Shown piece by piece: positions 44,401 through 53,417 of a DNA stretch of 64,000 bases. The notes beneath the pieces were generated by a model. It saw nothing but the letters and a program-made list of their open reading frames with translations, ran no database searches and was not told where the DNA came from. Within the stretch, counting starts at the first letter, position 1, and each line of letters starts with the position of its first letter. The translations under genes and the position numbers were made by a program. The stretch is from Paraburkholderia xenovorans LB400 (GTDB lineage: Bacteria > Pseudomonadota > Gammaproteobacteria > Burkholderiales > Burkholderiaceae): positions 1,178,001-1,242,000 of the forward strand of contig NC_007951.1 of the NCBI RefSeq assembly GCF_000013645.1, given 5' to 3'.

Positions 44401-44622
44401 AGTCGTCAACGTGCGTTCGAATGGCGAGGTGATCCGGCCCACCATCTGGTCCGGCGGCAACCCCGTGTACTGCCACACCACGCTGATCACCGGAATCCGG
44501 ATGTCGGGAAAGATGTCGGTTGGCGTCTTCATCGCGGACAACGGTCCTATGATGAGGATGAAGATCGCCAGCACGACAAAAGTATAAGGTCGCCTAAGGG
44601 CAATACGGACTAGGCCGAGCAT
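41437..44622 (-). CDS. RND multidrug efflux pump
   Basis: A 1061-residue proton-driven inner-membrane pump with the RND repeat: two sets of six helices and two large periplasmic loops. The proton-relay aspartates of helix 4 are present as a DD pair in GILVDDATVTIENI, which marks the hydrophobe/amphiphile (HAE) class rather than the metal class. The N terminus MLGLVRIALRRPYTFVVLA matches the family. It is the first gene of the operon, ahead of adaptor and channel, which is the reverse of the usual adaptor-first order. No TetR or LysR regulator is adjacent at its 5' end. Confidence 0.92.
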   Translation of the reverse strand: MLGLVRIALRRPYTFVVLAIFILIIGPLSAMKTPTDIFPDIRIPVISVVWQYTGLPPDQMVGRITSPFERTLTTTVNDVEHTEAESVAGFGIIKIFFQPGVNISTANAQVTSVAQTQLRQLPPGTTPPLILNYNASTVPIIQLALSGKGLSEQRLGDLGLNAVRPVLTTVAGASIPYPFGGKTRQVQIDVDPVALQARGLSAQDVANALAGQNLITPVGTEKIGDYEYTLQLNNAPSQIKALGDLPVKAVNGTTVYIRDIANVRDGSPPQTNIVHVDGHRSVLMSVLKNGSVSTLGIISGVKQQIAAGKASWPDALQIDPIGDQSLFVRAAITGVAREGVIAAVLTSLMILLFLGSWRSTLIIATSIPLAILGSIATLSALGETLNIMTLGGLALAVGILVDDATVTIENINWHLEHGKEVETAILDGAAQIVTPAFVSLLCICIVFVPMFFLQGVARFLFVPMAEAVIFAMISSFFLSRTLVPTMAKYLLKPHAHGEHEENRPGPLGRFQRGFEARFEKIRTRYHGLLELALTHRRRFVAGFLCFVLLSFALVPFLGRNFFPTVDAGQILLHVRAPVGVRVEKTAQIFANVEDAIRRIIPPADLGTVVDNMGLPVSGINTAYNNTGTVGSQDGDIQIALNEGHRPTDEYIRLMRERLPREFPGVTFSFPPADIISQILNFGSPAPIDLQIRGNNLDANYAYADRLLRQVRDVPGVVDARIAQSHANPTFNVDVDRTRAQLLGITERDVTNSMVVNLAGSSQVAPTFWLNNANGVSYPIVMQTPQYSLDSLSALQNLPITASTGGAAQILGGLATVERTSSNEVVSQYNIQPMVEIFATTQDRDLGAVSADIQRIVHENAGTLPKGSTVALLGQVQTMNSAFTGMLFGLLGAVVLIYLLIVVNFQSWADPFVIVTALPAALAGIVWMLFATHTTLSVPALTGAIMCMGVATANSILVVSFCRERLAVHGDPFKAALEAGFTRFRPVLMTALSMIIGMAPMALALGEGGEQNAPLGRAVIGGLLFATTASLFLVPVIFCIVHARPGRAATPASVSGGPAHVV

Positions 44623-45207
44623 GGCAATTCCGGGACTGGGTGAAAAGTGACTGCGGCGGTGAGGACGTCAGCGCGGCCTACGGCGACTGCGGGCCGCGCG
44701 TTCGTGCGCGATAGGCACGCAAAGCGCAACCGGGGTAGCGGGCAATGAAAGCGTGGCGGGATGCCGGCCAGGGTTTCGAATCATCTGCATTCTTGATAAA
44801 CACAACACGGCTTGATAACGATCGACATAAGCTTGCGCGAATCTTTCAACTGGCTCGCACCTGGCGAAGAAAGACGCTCGCAACAACGAAATAGGCCTTG
44901 GAAATACGTGCGAATGTGCCGCAACAAGTCCAAGCGCGAATGTACACAAAGGTAGAAATTGCTGCAGAACGTCAAAAGACGTTTTTTGGTTGCCGCATGC
45001 GGGTAGCAGCAACATTTGCCGGCGAGAAAAAGCGAGAGAAAACGCAGCGGTGACGCGCGTGACGCCGATGTAGAGGATTCCTATCCCGTGTGTTTTATGA
45101 GGCCGCTTTGCAGAAGCGGCGTTTTGCACAAAACAGTCGTGCGCAAAACAGATAGAGTGAAAAGCCGACGTGACGGGAAGTTTGAAAACCTCGCCCGCTT
45201 TTACCGC
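44623..45207. other. Upstream region of the RND operon
   Basis: No gene is supported in these 585 bases. It must hold the minus-strand promoter of the efflux operon. A direct repeat (see 44792) lies 170-196 bp before the pump gene. A hairpin GCCGCTT/AAGCGGC (45102-45120) lies near the end of the LysR gene but lacks a T-run on the minus strand, so it is not a clear terminator. Confidence 0.45.
44792..44818. repeat. Direct repeat upstream of the RND operon
   Basis: CTTGATAA occurs at 44792-44799 and again at 44811-44818, 19 bp apart, in the upstream region of the pump gene. It could be a regulator site for the operon. Confidence 0.4.
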
Positions 45208-46152
45208 TCAGGCCGGAAGTTGAATGCCGGCTGAAAGCGGACCATAAGACTCATGCGGCGGGCTTTTGAAGCGCTCCACCAGAAAGTCTATGAATGCTCT
45301 TGCGCGTGCAGACTGATTGCGCTTATTCGGATAATAGACAAAAAGATCCGCTGACGGCTGAACGAACTCCGGAAGAACGATCCGCAGTCTTCCACTTTCC
45401 AGATACCTGGCGAGATCCCATTCCGAGCGCAGCAATATGCCGTGACCGTCGAGTGCCCAGCTCAACACGATATCTCCATCGTTGCTCGACAGCATGCCGT
45501 GCACCTTGACGGTTTCGCTGTGATTGCCGTGCGCGAGACGCCAGATTCCATGAGCGTCGTCGTTCTGACGGTGGACGATGCAGTGGTGACCTGCAAGATC
45601 GGCGAGACTGGTGGGTGTGCCATGCCGCTCCAGATATCGCGGCGATGCGCACAGAAACCGCCGGTTCGACATGACGCACCGCGCGTTGAGCCGCTTGTCC
45701 GGCAGCGATCCGAAACGGATTGCCAGATCTACACCGCTTTCCACCAGATCGATCGGCCGGTCCGTCACGTCGAGTTGCACTTCGACATGAGGATAGCGTT
45801 CCGCAAACTGCGACACGAGCGGTGCGATCGTGGTGCGTCCGAACCCCAGCGTTGCGTTGACTCGCAGCAGGCCCCTCGGCGCGGATCGGCTGGACGAAAC
45901 CGCCTCTTCCATCTCCTGGATCTCAGCCAGAATGCGTGTTGCGTGGTGAAGGTAAGTCTCGCCTTCCGGCGTAAGGCTGATGCTGCGCGTCGTCCGGTTC
46001 GCCAGTCTCACGCCGAGCCGCGCCTCCAGTTGCGCGAGCCGCTTGGTCGCCGCCGGCGGCGTCAGATCGAGCGCACGCGCTGCCGCCGCGAGGTTGCCGT
46101 GGCGTGCGAGCAGAACAAAAAATTCGAGCTGCGAGGTAATGTCAGTCTTCAC
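45208..46152 (-). CDS. LysR-family transcriptional regulator
   Basis: A 314-residue regulator with the LysR winged helix at the N terminus (LLARHGNLAAAARALDLTPPAATKRLAQLEARLGV) and a C-terminal substrate-binding domain. It starts with GTG at 46152, without a visible ribosome site. It is divergent from the D-tartrate dehydratase gene with 117 bp between starts, the standard layout for a LysR regulator and its target, so it is probably the D-tartrate-responsive activator of tarD and possibly dctA. The family of its ligand domain (CrgA/DsdC-like group) gives no direct ligand information. Confidence 0.9.
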   Translation of the reverse strand: MKTDITSQLEFFVLLARHGNLAAAARALDLTPPAATKRLAQLEARLGVRLANRTTRSISLTPEGETYLHHATRILAEIQEMEEAVSSSRSAPRGLLRVNATLGFGRTTIAPLVSQFAERYPHVEVQLDVTDRPIDLVESGVDLAIRFGSLPDKRLNARCVMSNRRFLCASPRYLERHGTPTSLADLAGHHCIVHRQNDDAHGIWRLAHGNHSETVKVHGMLSSNDGDIVLSWALDGHGILLRSEWDLARYLESGRLRIVLPEFVQPSADLFVYYPNKRNQSARARAFIDFLVERFKSPPHESYGPLSAGIQLPA

Positions 46153-46269
46153 TGAAAGTTAATAAAGAAGTGACCGTGAGTGAATCATAGCGCTACTTTT
46201 CGCGACTAACCTAGCGACTCCCACAGCCCGTTGCATTGGCAACGTGCGATGCCCCATCAGGAGACATCC

Positions 46270-47436
46270 ATGAGAATCGTTGAAATCCGCGAAAAGACCA
46301 TTCCGATCAGCTCACCCATCCGCAATGCCTATATCGACTTCAGCAAGATGACGCTGAGTCTCGTGGCCGTGGTGACTGACGTGATCCGTGACGGCAAACC
46401 GGTGGTCGGATACGGCTTCAACTCCAACGGTCGCTACGGGCAAGGCACGCTGATGCGCGAACGTTTCATTCCGCGCATTCTCGAAGCGGACCCGGCCAGT
46501 CTCGTCAACGACGCCGGCGACAACCTCGATCCGCACAAGATCTGGGCGACGATGTTCAGCAACGAGAAACCCGGCGGCCACGGCGAGCGCTCGGTTGCCA
46601 TCGGGACGATCGACATGGCCGTGTGGGACGCCGTGGCGAAGATCGAAGGCCTGCCGCTGTTCCAGTTGCTGGCCGACCGTTATGGCAACGGCCAGCCTGA
46701 TCGCAAGATCTTCGTCTACGCCGCGGGCGGTTACTACTATCCGGGCCAGGACCACGGCAAGCTCAAGGACGAGATGCGCAGCTATATCGACCGGGGCTAC
46801 ACCGTCGTGAAGAAGAAGATCGGCGGTGCGTCGCTGGATGAAGATCTGCGTCGCATCGATTCGATCCTGAGCGTGCTGGGCGACGGCCAGAAGCTGGCGG
46901 TCGACGCCAACGGCAGATTCGATCTCGACACCGCCATTCAATACGCGAAGGCGCTGTCGCAATACGACCTGTTCTGGTACGAGGAACCGGGCGATCCGCT
47001 CGACTTCGAATTGCAAGCGACACTTCGCAACTATTACGACAAGCCGATGGCAACCGGCGAAGATCTGTTCTCGATGCAGGACGCGCGCAACCTGATTCGC
47101 TACGGCGGCATGCGCCCCGACCGCGACTGGCTGCAGTTCGACTGCGCGTTGAGCTACGGACTGGTCGAATACCTGCGCACGCTGGAGATGCTGCATCAGC
47201 ACGGCTGGTCGCCGAGCCGCTGCATTCCGCACGGCGGGCATCAGATGTCGTTGAACATTGCGGCTGGCCTCGGGCTCGGCGGCAACGAATCCTATCCGGA
47301 CCTGTTCCAGCCTTTTGGCGGCTTCCCGGATGGCGTGAAGGTCGAAAACGGACATATCACCATGCCCGATCTGCCCGGCATCGGCTTTGAAGGAAAGGCC
47401 GATCTGTTTGCCGAGATGCAGCGGTTGTCCGCATGA
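46270..47436 (+). CDS. tarD: D-tartrate dehydratase (enolase superfamily)
   Basis: A 388-residue enolase-superfamily enzyme that I recognise as the TarD type: it dehydrates D-tartrate to oxaloacetate. The N terminus RIVEIREKTIPISSPIRNAY and the stretch HGERSVAIGTIDMAVWDAVA are as in Bradyrhizobium TarD. The active-site set is complete: base K183 in the KxK motif (K181-K183), metal ligands D212, E238 and E264, and base H321 in IPHGGHQ. AGGAG precedes the ATG. It is divergent from the LysR regulator and followed by dctA, which can carry the dicarboxylate in. Confidence 0.93.
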   Translation: MRIVEIREKTIPISSPIRNAYIDFSKMTLSLVAVVTDVIRDGKPVVGYGFNSNGRYGQGTLMRERFIPRILEADPASLVNDAGDNLDPHKIWATMFSNEKPGGHGERSVAIGTIDMAVWDAVAKIEGLPLFQLLADRYGNGQPDRKIFVYAAGGYYYPGQDHGKLKDEMRSYIDRGYTVVKKKIGGASLDEDLRRIDSILSVLGDGQKLAVDANGRFDLDTAIQYAKALSQYDLFWYEEPGDPLDFELQATLRNYYDKPMATGEDLFSMQDARNLIRYGGMRPDRDWLQFDCALSYGLVEYLRTLEMLHQHGWSPSRCIPHGGHQMSLNIAAGLGLGGNESYPDLFQPFGGFPDGVKVENGHITMPDLPGIGFEGKADLFAEMQRLSA

Positions 47437-47524
47437 GCCGTTCGCCGGCAACTGCGCCGACCGGAAGTGTCGGCGCGGCATTGACAGAATAAGAAGAGGA
47501 ATGCCGGCGGATTCGATTCGGGCT

Positions 47525-47552
47525 CACGGTAGCGGCATATGCCGCTACCGTG
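47525..47552. promoter_or_regulatory. 28-bp perfect palindrome between tarD and dctA
   Basis: CACGGTAGCGGCAT and its exact complement ATGCCGCTACCGTG abut with no spacer, centred on CATATG at 47538/47539. There is no T-run after it, so as RNA it would be a processing or stability hairpin rather than an intrinsic terminator; as DNA it could be an operator. It lies 44 bp before the dctA ATG. Confidence 0.7.
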
Positions 47553-47595
47553 CTTGCGCCGATTCTACTAAAAATGCCACGCATAGGAGACAGTC

Positions 47596-48969
47596 ATGCG
47601 GGTTTCGAAGATCGGGAAATCTCTTTCCCATCTCTATGTACAGGTGTTGATCGGCATTGTCGCCGGCGTGCTCGTCGGACACTTCTATCCTGACACAGGT
47701 TCACAGTTAAAGCCGCTCGGAGACCTGTTCATCAAGCTGATCCGGATGCTGCTCGCGCCGATCATTTTCGCGTCGGTCGTCGTTGGTATTGCCCGCATGA
47801 ACGACCTTCACGAGGCGGGCCGGGTGGGCGTGAAAGCGGTGCTGTATTTCGAAGTCGCCTCGACGATTGCGCTCGCGGTGGGCCTCGTGATCGTGAACGT
47901 GATCAGGCCGGGCAGCGGTATGAACATCGACCCCGCGAAAATCGACAGTTCGGCCATAGCCACTTATACCCATGCGGCGCAACAGCACGGCATGCTCGAT
48001 TTCTTCATGAGCATCGTTCCGAATAGCGTTGTCGGCGCATTCGCCAATGGCGACATTCTGCCCATCATCTTCTTTTCGGTCCTGTTCGCAATCTCGCTCG
48101 CGAGGCTGGGCCCCCGTGCCGCGCCGTTCGTCGACATGCTCGACATGTTCCTTCAGGGCATGTTCGGCGTGGTCAGGATCGTGATGTACGTGGCCCCTAT
48201 CGGTGCTTTTGGCGGCATGGCATTCACGATCGCGAGATATGGAATCGGCACGCTTGCCTCGTTCGGCCAATTGATGCTGTGTCTTTATCTGACCTCAGTT
48301 TTCTTCGTGGTGGTGGTGCTCGGTCTCGTCATGCGCATGTGCGGACTGTCGCTATGGAAGTTTCTCCGGTATATCAGGGATGAGATCTTCATTACGCTCG
48401 GCACGGCTTCGACCGAAGCGGTCCTTCCGCAGATGCTCATCAAAATGGAGAAGCTGGGATGTTCACGGCCCGTGGTCGGCATGGTGTTGCCTACGGGCTA
48501 CACGTTCAATGCGGATGGGACGGCGATCTATCTGACAATGGCCGCCCTGTTCATTGCGCAAGCAATGAATATCCATCTGACGATCTGGGACCAGTTGCTG
48601 TTGCTCGGTGTAATGCTGTTGACATCCAAGGGTTCGGCGGGTGTGGCCGGAGCCGGATTCGTGGCGCTGGCCGCCACGCTCGCCACCATGCACAAAGTAC
48701 CCGTGTCCGGGCTGGTGCTGTTGCTGGGCGTCGATCGATTCCTCAACGAGGCGCGTGCCGTCACGAACCTGATTGGCAACGGTGTGGCGACCATTGTCGT
48801 GGCGCGATGGGAAGGCGCGCTCGATATGAACCAGGCCCGATCGATGCTGAACGGCAATGCCGATACGGGCATTGATGCGCCGGAGTCCATGAGCCAGGAG
48901 CCGACCGTTGGAACGGCTCCGGCGAAAGAGACCGTTATTCGACCGAACACGCAACCCAACACGCACTGA
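47596..48969 (+). CDS. dctA: C4-dicarboxylate:cation symporter, DctA type
   Basis: A 457-residue inner-membrane transporter with about eight helices and re-entrant loops. The DctA signature is clear: HFYPDTGSQLKPLGDLFIKLIRM near the N terminus, the serine-rich ITLGTASTEAVLP, VLPTGYTFNADGTAIYLTMA and LTSKGSAGVAGAGFVALAATLA. AGGAG precedes the ATG. By position it should import D-tartrate or related C4 acids for tarD. The variant TASTEAVLPQ replaces the more common SSSEAALP, which may reflect a hydroxylated substrate. The tail after residue 425 is low-complexity. Confidence 0.92.
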   Translation: MRVSKIGKSLSHLYVQVLIGIVAGVLVGHFYPDTGSQLKPLGDLFIKLIRMLLAPIIFASVVVGIARMNDLHEAGRVGVKAVLYFEVASTIALAVGLVIVNVIRPGSGMNIDPAKIDSSAIATYTHAAQQHGMLDFFMSIVPNSVVGAFANGDILPIIFFSVLFAISLARLGPRAAPFVDMLDMFLQGMFGVVRIVMYVAPIGAFGGMAFTIARYGIGTLASFGQLMLCLYLTSVFFVVVVLGLVMRMCGLSLWKFLRYIRDEIFITLGTASTEAVLPQMLIKMEKLGCSRPVVGMVLPTGYTFNADGTAIYLTMAALFIAQAMNIHLTIWDQLLLLGVMLLTSKGSAGVAGAGFVALAATLATMHKVPVSGLVLLLGVDRFLNEARAVTNLIGNGVATIVVARWEGALDMNQARSMLNGNADTGIDAPESMSQEPTVGTAPAKETVIRPNTQPNTH

Positions 48970-49004
48970 CCCCTTGGGTCATTTCTATTCCAGACATCGC
49001 CACC

Positions 49005-51323
49005 ATGACAAAGCAATCTGGCACGACGAGTTTTCGCGAAGCCGCCCTCGATTACCACGAGTTCCCCACCCCCGGGAAGATCGCGATCGCCCCGACCAAG
49101 CAGATGATCAACCAGCGCGATCTGGCGCTGGCGTACTCGCCGGGCGTGGCGTTCGCGTGCGAGGAAATCGTCGGGAACCCGCTGAACGCCGCGCGTTTCA
49201 CCGCGCGCAGCAACCTGGTCGGCGTGGTCACCAACGGCACCGCGGTGCTGGGTCTGGGCAACATCGGGCCGCTCGCCTCGAAGCCGGTCATGGAAGGCAA
49301 GGCCGTGCTGTTCAAGAAGTTCGCCGGCATCGACGTGTTCGATATCGAGCTGAACGAGTCCGACCCGCACAAGCTGGTCGACGTGATCGCGGCGCTGGAG
49401 CCGACCTTCGGCGGCATCAATCTCGAAGACATCAAGGCACCGGACTGTTTCATCGTCGAGCGCGAATGCCGCAAGCGCATGAAGATTCCGGTCTTCCACG
49501 ACGACCAGCACGGCACCGCGATCGTCGTCGCGGCGGCCATCACCAATGGTCTGAAGGTGGTCGGCAAGGACATCAGGGAGGTCAAGCTGGTGTCCTCCGG
49601 CGCGGGCGCGGCGGCGCTGGCGTGTCTGGACCTGCTGGTCGACATCGGCCTGCCGCTGGAGAACATCACCGTCACCGATCTGGCCGGCGTGGTCTACAAG
49701 GGCCGCGTCGAACTGATGGACCCGGACAAGGAGCGCTTCGCGCGTGAAACCGACGCCCGCACGCTTGCCGAAGCGATCGGCGGCGCGGACGTTTTTCTCG
49801 GCCTCTCCGCCGGCGGCGTGCTCAAGCAGGACATGGTCAAACAGATGGCGGACAAGCCGCTGATTCTGGCGCTGGCCAACCCGACGCCGGAAATCCTGCC
49901 GGAACTGGCGCTCGAAGTGCGCCCGGATGCGGTGCTGTGCACGGGCCGCACCGATTACCCGAACCAGGTGAACAACGTGCTGGTGTTCCCGTTCCTGTTC
50001 CGCGGCGCGCTGGACGCGGGCGCGACCACGGTGACGCGGGAAATGGAAATCGCGGCGGTCAATGCGATCGCCGAACTGGCGCGCCAGGAGCAGAGCGATA
50101 TCGTCGCGACGGCGTACGGCATCCAGGATCTCTCGTTCGGCCCGGAGTATCTGATTCCGAAGCCGTTCGATCCGCGCCTGATCGTCAAGGTCGCGCCGGC
50201 GGTGGCGCAGGCCGCGATGGATTCGGGCGTCGCCGAGCGGCCGATCGAGGACATGGACGCGTACGAACAGCATCTGCAGCAGTTCGTGTATCACAGCGGC
50301 ACGACCATGAAGCCGATTTTCCAGCTGGCGCGCAGCGTCGAGCCGGAGAAGAAGCGCATCGTGTTCGCGGAAGGCGAGGAAGAGCGCGTGCTGCGCGCAA
50401 TGCAGATCATCGTCGACGAGAAGCTGGCCAAACCGATCCTGATCGGCCGCCCGGCGGTGATCGAGCAGCGCATTGCGCGCTACGGTCTGCGGCTGGTCGC
50501 GGGGCAGGACTACACGGTGGTGAACACCGACCACGACGAGCGTTACCGCGACTTCTGGCAGGAGTATCACCGGATGATGTCGCGCAAGGGCATCAGCGCG
50601 CAGATGGCGAAGCTCGAAATGCGCCGCCGCACCACGCTGATCGGCGCGATGCTGGTGGAAAAGGGCGAGGCGGACGGCATGATCTGCGGCACGGTGTCGA
50701 CCACGCACCGGCATCTGCACTTCATCGATCAGGTGATCGGCAGGAAGGCGGGCGCGAAGGTGTACGCGGCGATGAACGCGCTGGTGTTGCCGAACCGCCA
50801 GATCTTCCTGGTGGACACGCACGTGAACGTGGATCCGACGCCGGAGCAACTGGCGGAAATCACGATCATGGCGGCCGAAGAAGTGCGCCGTTTCGGGATC
50901 GAGCCGAAGGTGGCGCTGCTGTCGCATTCGAACTTCGGCACGAGCAACGCGCCGACCGCGCAGAAGATGCGCGACACGCTGGCGATTTTGCGCGAGCGCG
51001 CGCCGGATCTGCAGGTGGACGGCGAAATGCACGGCGACATCGCACTCGACGCGAACCTGCGCCGCGAAGTGATGCCCGACTCGACGCTCGAAGGCGATGC
51101 GAACCTGCTGGTGCTGCCGAACATCGACGCGGCGAACATCTCGTACAACCTGCTGAAGACCGCCGCGGGCAACAACATCGCGATCGGTCCGATACTGCTG
51201 GGCGCGGCCAGGCCGGTGCACGTGCTGACGGCTTCGGCGACGGTGCGCCGGATCGTCAATATGACGGCGTTGCTGGTGGCGGATGTGATCGCGTTCCCGA
51301 AGCAGGCGAAGCCGGGAACATAG
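49005..51323 (+). CDS. maeB: NADP-dependent malic enzyme, MaeB type
   Basis: A 772-residue bifunctional-length protein. Residues about 1-430 are the malic enzyme: malate binding ([13 protein letters not shown]), the metal site ([12 protein letters not shown]) and NADP-type nucleotide fold ([17 protein letters not shown]). Residues about 440-770 are a phosphotransacetylase-like domain, which in MaeB is regulatory (acetyl-CoA) rather than catalytic. It converts malate to pyruvate, CO2 and NADPH. The gene starts 36 bp after dctA and may be read through with it, so carbon from D-tartrate (via oxaloacetate/malate) can be passed on to pyruvate. Confidence 0.95.
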   Translation: MTKQSGTTSFREAALDYHEFPTPGKIAIAPTKQMINQRDLALAYSPGVAFACEEIVGNPLNAARFTARSNLVGVVTNGTAVLGLGNIGPLASKPVMEGKAVLFKKFAGIDVFDIELNESDPHKLVDVIAALEPTFGGINLEDIKAPDCFIVERECRKRMKIPVFHDDQHGTAIVVAAAITNGLKVVGKDIREVKLVSSGAGAAALACLDLLVDIGLPLENITVTDLAGVVYKGRVELMDPDKERFARETDARTLAEAIGGADVFLGLSAGGVLKQDMVKQMADKPLILALANPTPEILPELALEVRPDAVLCTGRTDYPNQVNNVLVFPFLFRGALDAGATTVTREMEIAAVNAIAELARQEQSDIVATAYGIQDLSFGPEYLIPKPFDPRLIVKVAPAVAQAAMDSGVAERPIEDMDAYEQHLQQFVYHSGTTMKPIFQLARSVEPEKKRIVFAEGEEERVLRAMQIIVDEKLAKPILIGRPAVIEQRIARYGLRLVAGQDYTVVNTDHDERYRDFWQEYHRMMSRKGISAQMAKLEMRRRTTLIGAMLVEKGEADGMICGTVSTTHRHLHFIDQVIGRKAGAKVYAAMNALVLPNRQIFLVDTHVNVDPTPEQLAEITIMAAEEVRRFGIEPKVALLSHSNFGTSNAPTAQKMRDTLAILRERAPDLQVDGEMHGDIALDANLRREVMPDSTLEGDANLLVLPNIDAANISYNLLKTAAGNNIAIGPILLGAARPVHVLTASATVRRIVNMTALLVADVIAFPKQAKPGT

Positions 51324-51361
51324 AATCGCGCTATCCGGGCGGGCCTGCTACACGGCCCGCA

Positions 51362-52618
51362 TCAACTGGTTGCGCCGGCAACTTTTTGCGCCAGCAGTCC
51401 CTTCACGTGCGGAATCATGATTCGTGCGACTTCCTGCATGACCGGAACCACCACGCTATTGCCGAACTGGCGATAGGCTTGCGTGTCGCTCACCGGAATC
51501 ACGAAGTCGTCAGGAAAACCCATTAGCCGGGCGCACTCGCGCGGCGTCAAACGGCGCGGACGCTTGCCTTTGCCTTGCGAGCATAAGATCTCCGAGCCGT
51601 CCTTGAAATATCGGGCCGACAGCGTGCGCGTCACGCTGTCGGGCGTGACCAGCCCGAACCCGAAACCGTTGCCCGCCGCCCGATGCTTGGCCGCGTAAGC
51701 TTGAAGATAGGCCCACAGGTTCGCAGTGAGCGTGTACCTGGGTTGCACCTCGCGAGACGCGTGATCGAAGAAACGGTCGCCGTCATGCGCCAGCACCGGT
51801 TCGCTGCCGTCGGTCTTGTGCAGAATCGAAGCAAGGCGTGGTCCTTCGGCCGGCACGTTCAGGTCGTCGAACGTAAATTCGGTCTCCTCGCGAAAACCGA
51901 CGATCACGATGCGTTCCCGATGTTGCGGCGTGAAGTATTGACCGTCGATAACCTTGTAATGGACGTCGTATTTGAGTTCATCACGCAGCACGTCGATGAT
52001 GGTCTGGAAGGTTTTGCCTTTATCGTGCGACAGCAGATTCTTGACGTTCTCCAGCAGGAAGGCAGCCGGGCGCTTCGCCGCGATGATGCGTGCAACGTCG
52101 TAAAAGAGCGTGCCTTGTGTCGTGCATTCGAAGCCGTGCGGACGGCCGAGCGAATTTTTCTTGCTCACGCCCGCGATGCTGAAGGGCTGACACGGAAACC
52201 CGGCAAGCAGCACGTCGTGTGATGGCACGGAAGCGACGTCGAACGAAACGATGTCACCCACGAACTGATGGGCGTCGTCGCAATCACGGTAATTTTCCTG
52301 ATAGGTCTTCTTCGAGAAGTCGTTCCATTCGCTCGTGAAGACACACCGTCCGCCGTGCGCTTCGAATCCGCGGCGAATACCGCCGATTCCGGCAAAGAGG
52401 TCGACGAGGCGAAATTCGGGTGCCCGCTCGACCGGCGCCTTGCGAGTCCTGATATCGAGCATTTCCCGCAGCGTGGCTTCCGCGATCACGGGGCAATTTC
52501 CACTGGCTTCCCAGCGACGGATAGTTCTGACGTTTCTTCCACAGTGGGCGGCGATCTCTCCTTGACTATAGAACTGCAAGGTCTGCTTGAGCAGTCCGTG
52601 CGGAGCGGCCGTTTTCAT
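51362..52618 (-). CDS. dcm: DNA cytosine-5 methyltransferase, Dcm type
   Basis: A 418-residue methyltransferase that is colinear with E. coli Dcm: SAM motif [14 protein letters not shown], catalytic Cys in [22 protein letters not shown] motif VI, QHRERI motif VIII and [11 protein letters not shown] motif X. The target-recognition region (YKDG-like YFKDGSEI and [14 protein letters not shown]) is also Dcm-like, so it probably methylates CCWGG, though this is inference. An N-terminal helix-turn-helix ([18 protein letters not shown]) resembles that of M.EcoRII, which autoregulates. No cognate restriction enzyme lies next to it. Confidence 0.92.
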   Translation of the reverse strand: MKTAAPHGLLKQTLQFYSQGEIAAHCGRNVRTIRRWEASGNCPVIAEATLREMLDIRTRKAPVERAPEFRLVDLFAGIGGIRRGFEAHGGRCVFTSEWNDFSKKTYQENYRDCDDAHQFVGDIVSFDVASVPSHDVLLAGFPCQPFSIAGVSKKNSLGRPHGFECTTQGTLFYDVARIIAAKRPAAFLLENVKNLLSHDKGKTFQTIIDVLRDELKYDVHYKVIDGQYFTPQHRERIVIVGFREETEFTFDDLNVPAEGPRLASILHKTDGSEPVLAHDGDRFFDHASREVQPRYTLTANLWAYLQAYAAKHRAAGNGFGFGLVTPDSVTRTLSARYFKDGSEILCSQGKGKRPRRLTPRECARLMGFPDDFVIPVSDTQAYRQFGNSVVVPVMQEVARIMIPHVKGLLAQKVAGATS

Positions 52619-52821
52619 GTTGTTCTTTCTCGCTGGGTATTTTGGCGGACATTTTGGCCGGTCGCTTTCCTTGTGTCCAGGTTTTATTCGGCTGCGGGCC
52701 GAAAATTTCCAGCGTTGGGAATGGTCGAACTGGGCAAGCCGCGCGGCGGCTAAATGCGGCTGTCACAATTGCACGTGTACGCTTATGGCGTGACGCGAAT
52801 TCCCCGCGTTGCGACGTGTTG

Positions 52822-52851
52822 AGGCCGCGGCGTAGTCCGCGGCCTTTTTTT
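52822..52851 (+). terminator. Orphan intrinsic terminator on the plus strand
   Basis: Stem AGGCCGCGG/CCGCGGCCT (52822-52830 and 52837-52845) with a CGTAGT loop, followed by seven Ts. It is one of the strongest terminators in the window, but no plus-strand gene lies upstream of it: the neighbour, dcm, is on the minus strand and starts at 52618. It may end a small RNA made from about 52620-52845. Confidence 0.88.
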
Positions 52852-52916
52852 ACTCGTGGGCAAAGAGCAGGCGGCCGGCCTGGAAGGGCCGCAGGCGCAG
52901 GCTCGCGCTATTCGTT

Positions 52917-53243
52917 TCAGGCGGTTTGGTGGGTGCCGGCCGGATAGGGCGGCGGGAACAACGCGGCGGAGGCTGGGGCCAGCGCGTCCCAAGCCAGTTG
53001 AGGCTGGGCCTGGAACTGGTCGAGCTGGAGCAGAAGGCTGTCGACCGAGCACAGTTGCGCGTGGGACAGGTTGCCGCCGTCGAGCAACTGGTACAGACGC
53101 TTGCGCCAGTAGGCGGCCGGCAGGATCGGGCCGCCCAGATCGCCGTGTAAAGACGGCCGCATCACACGCGCAATATGCGCGATGTCCCCATCGATCAATG
53201 CAGCCTGGGATGACCCCGAAAGCGTAGCGAGTGGACGGTCCAT
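52917..53243 (-). CDS. Hypothetical protein of 108 residues
   Basis: A 108-residue, mostly helical soluble protein with a clear AAGGAGGAG ribosome site before the ATG at 53243. It has an LPAAYWRKRLYQLLDGGNLSHAQL core and a Pro-rich end. I do not recognise a family. The codon pattern and composition look like a true Burkholderia gene. It is divergent from csbD. Confidence 0.68.
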   Translation of the reverse strand: MDRPLATLSGSSQAALIDGDIAHIARVMRPSLHGDLGGPILPAAYWRKRLYQLLDGGNLSHAQLCSVDSLLLQLDQFQAQPQLAWDALAPASAALFPPPYPAGTHQTA

Positions 53244-53347
53244 GACTCCTCCTTCGCGGCTTTACGGCAGGTCGCGGCGAAACTTTAGGACTTTTTTAAA
53301 TTTTTTTCGGGGTGCCGCCGGCGGAAAAACGGGCGGCGCGCGGCATC

Positions 53348-53363
53348 GGGCACACCCGTTGCT
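53348..53363 (+). promoter_or_regulatory. Sigma-54 promoter of csbD
   Basis: The site reads gGGCACAcccgTTGCt with ten bases between GG and GC. The predicted start is near 53374, about 44 bases before the csbD ATG. It is the only one of the five sites away from the two activator genes. Confidence 0.68.
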
Positions 53364-53417
53364 GAGTGTGGATACTGGCGTAATGTCGCGCCGGCATTCC
53401 AAATAGTGGAGCCGAAC

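Noticed and set aside
45102..45120. Hairpin near the end of the LysR gene as terminator
   Set aside because: The minus strand has no T-run after the stem.
48528..51221. 897-codon minus-strand open frame opposite malic enzyme
   Set aside because: It is His/Arg/Asp-rich without motifs; maeB on the plus strand accounts for the sequence.
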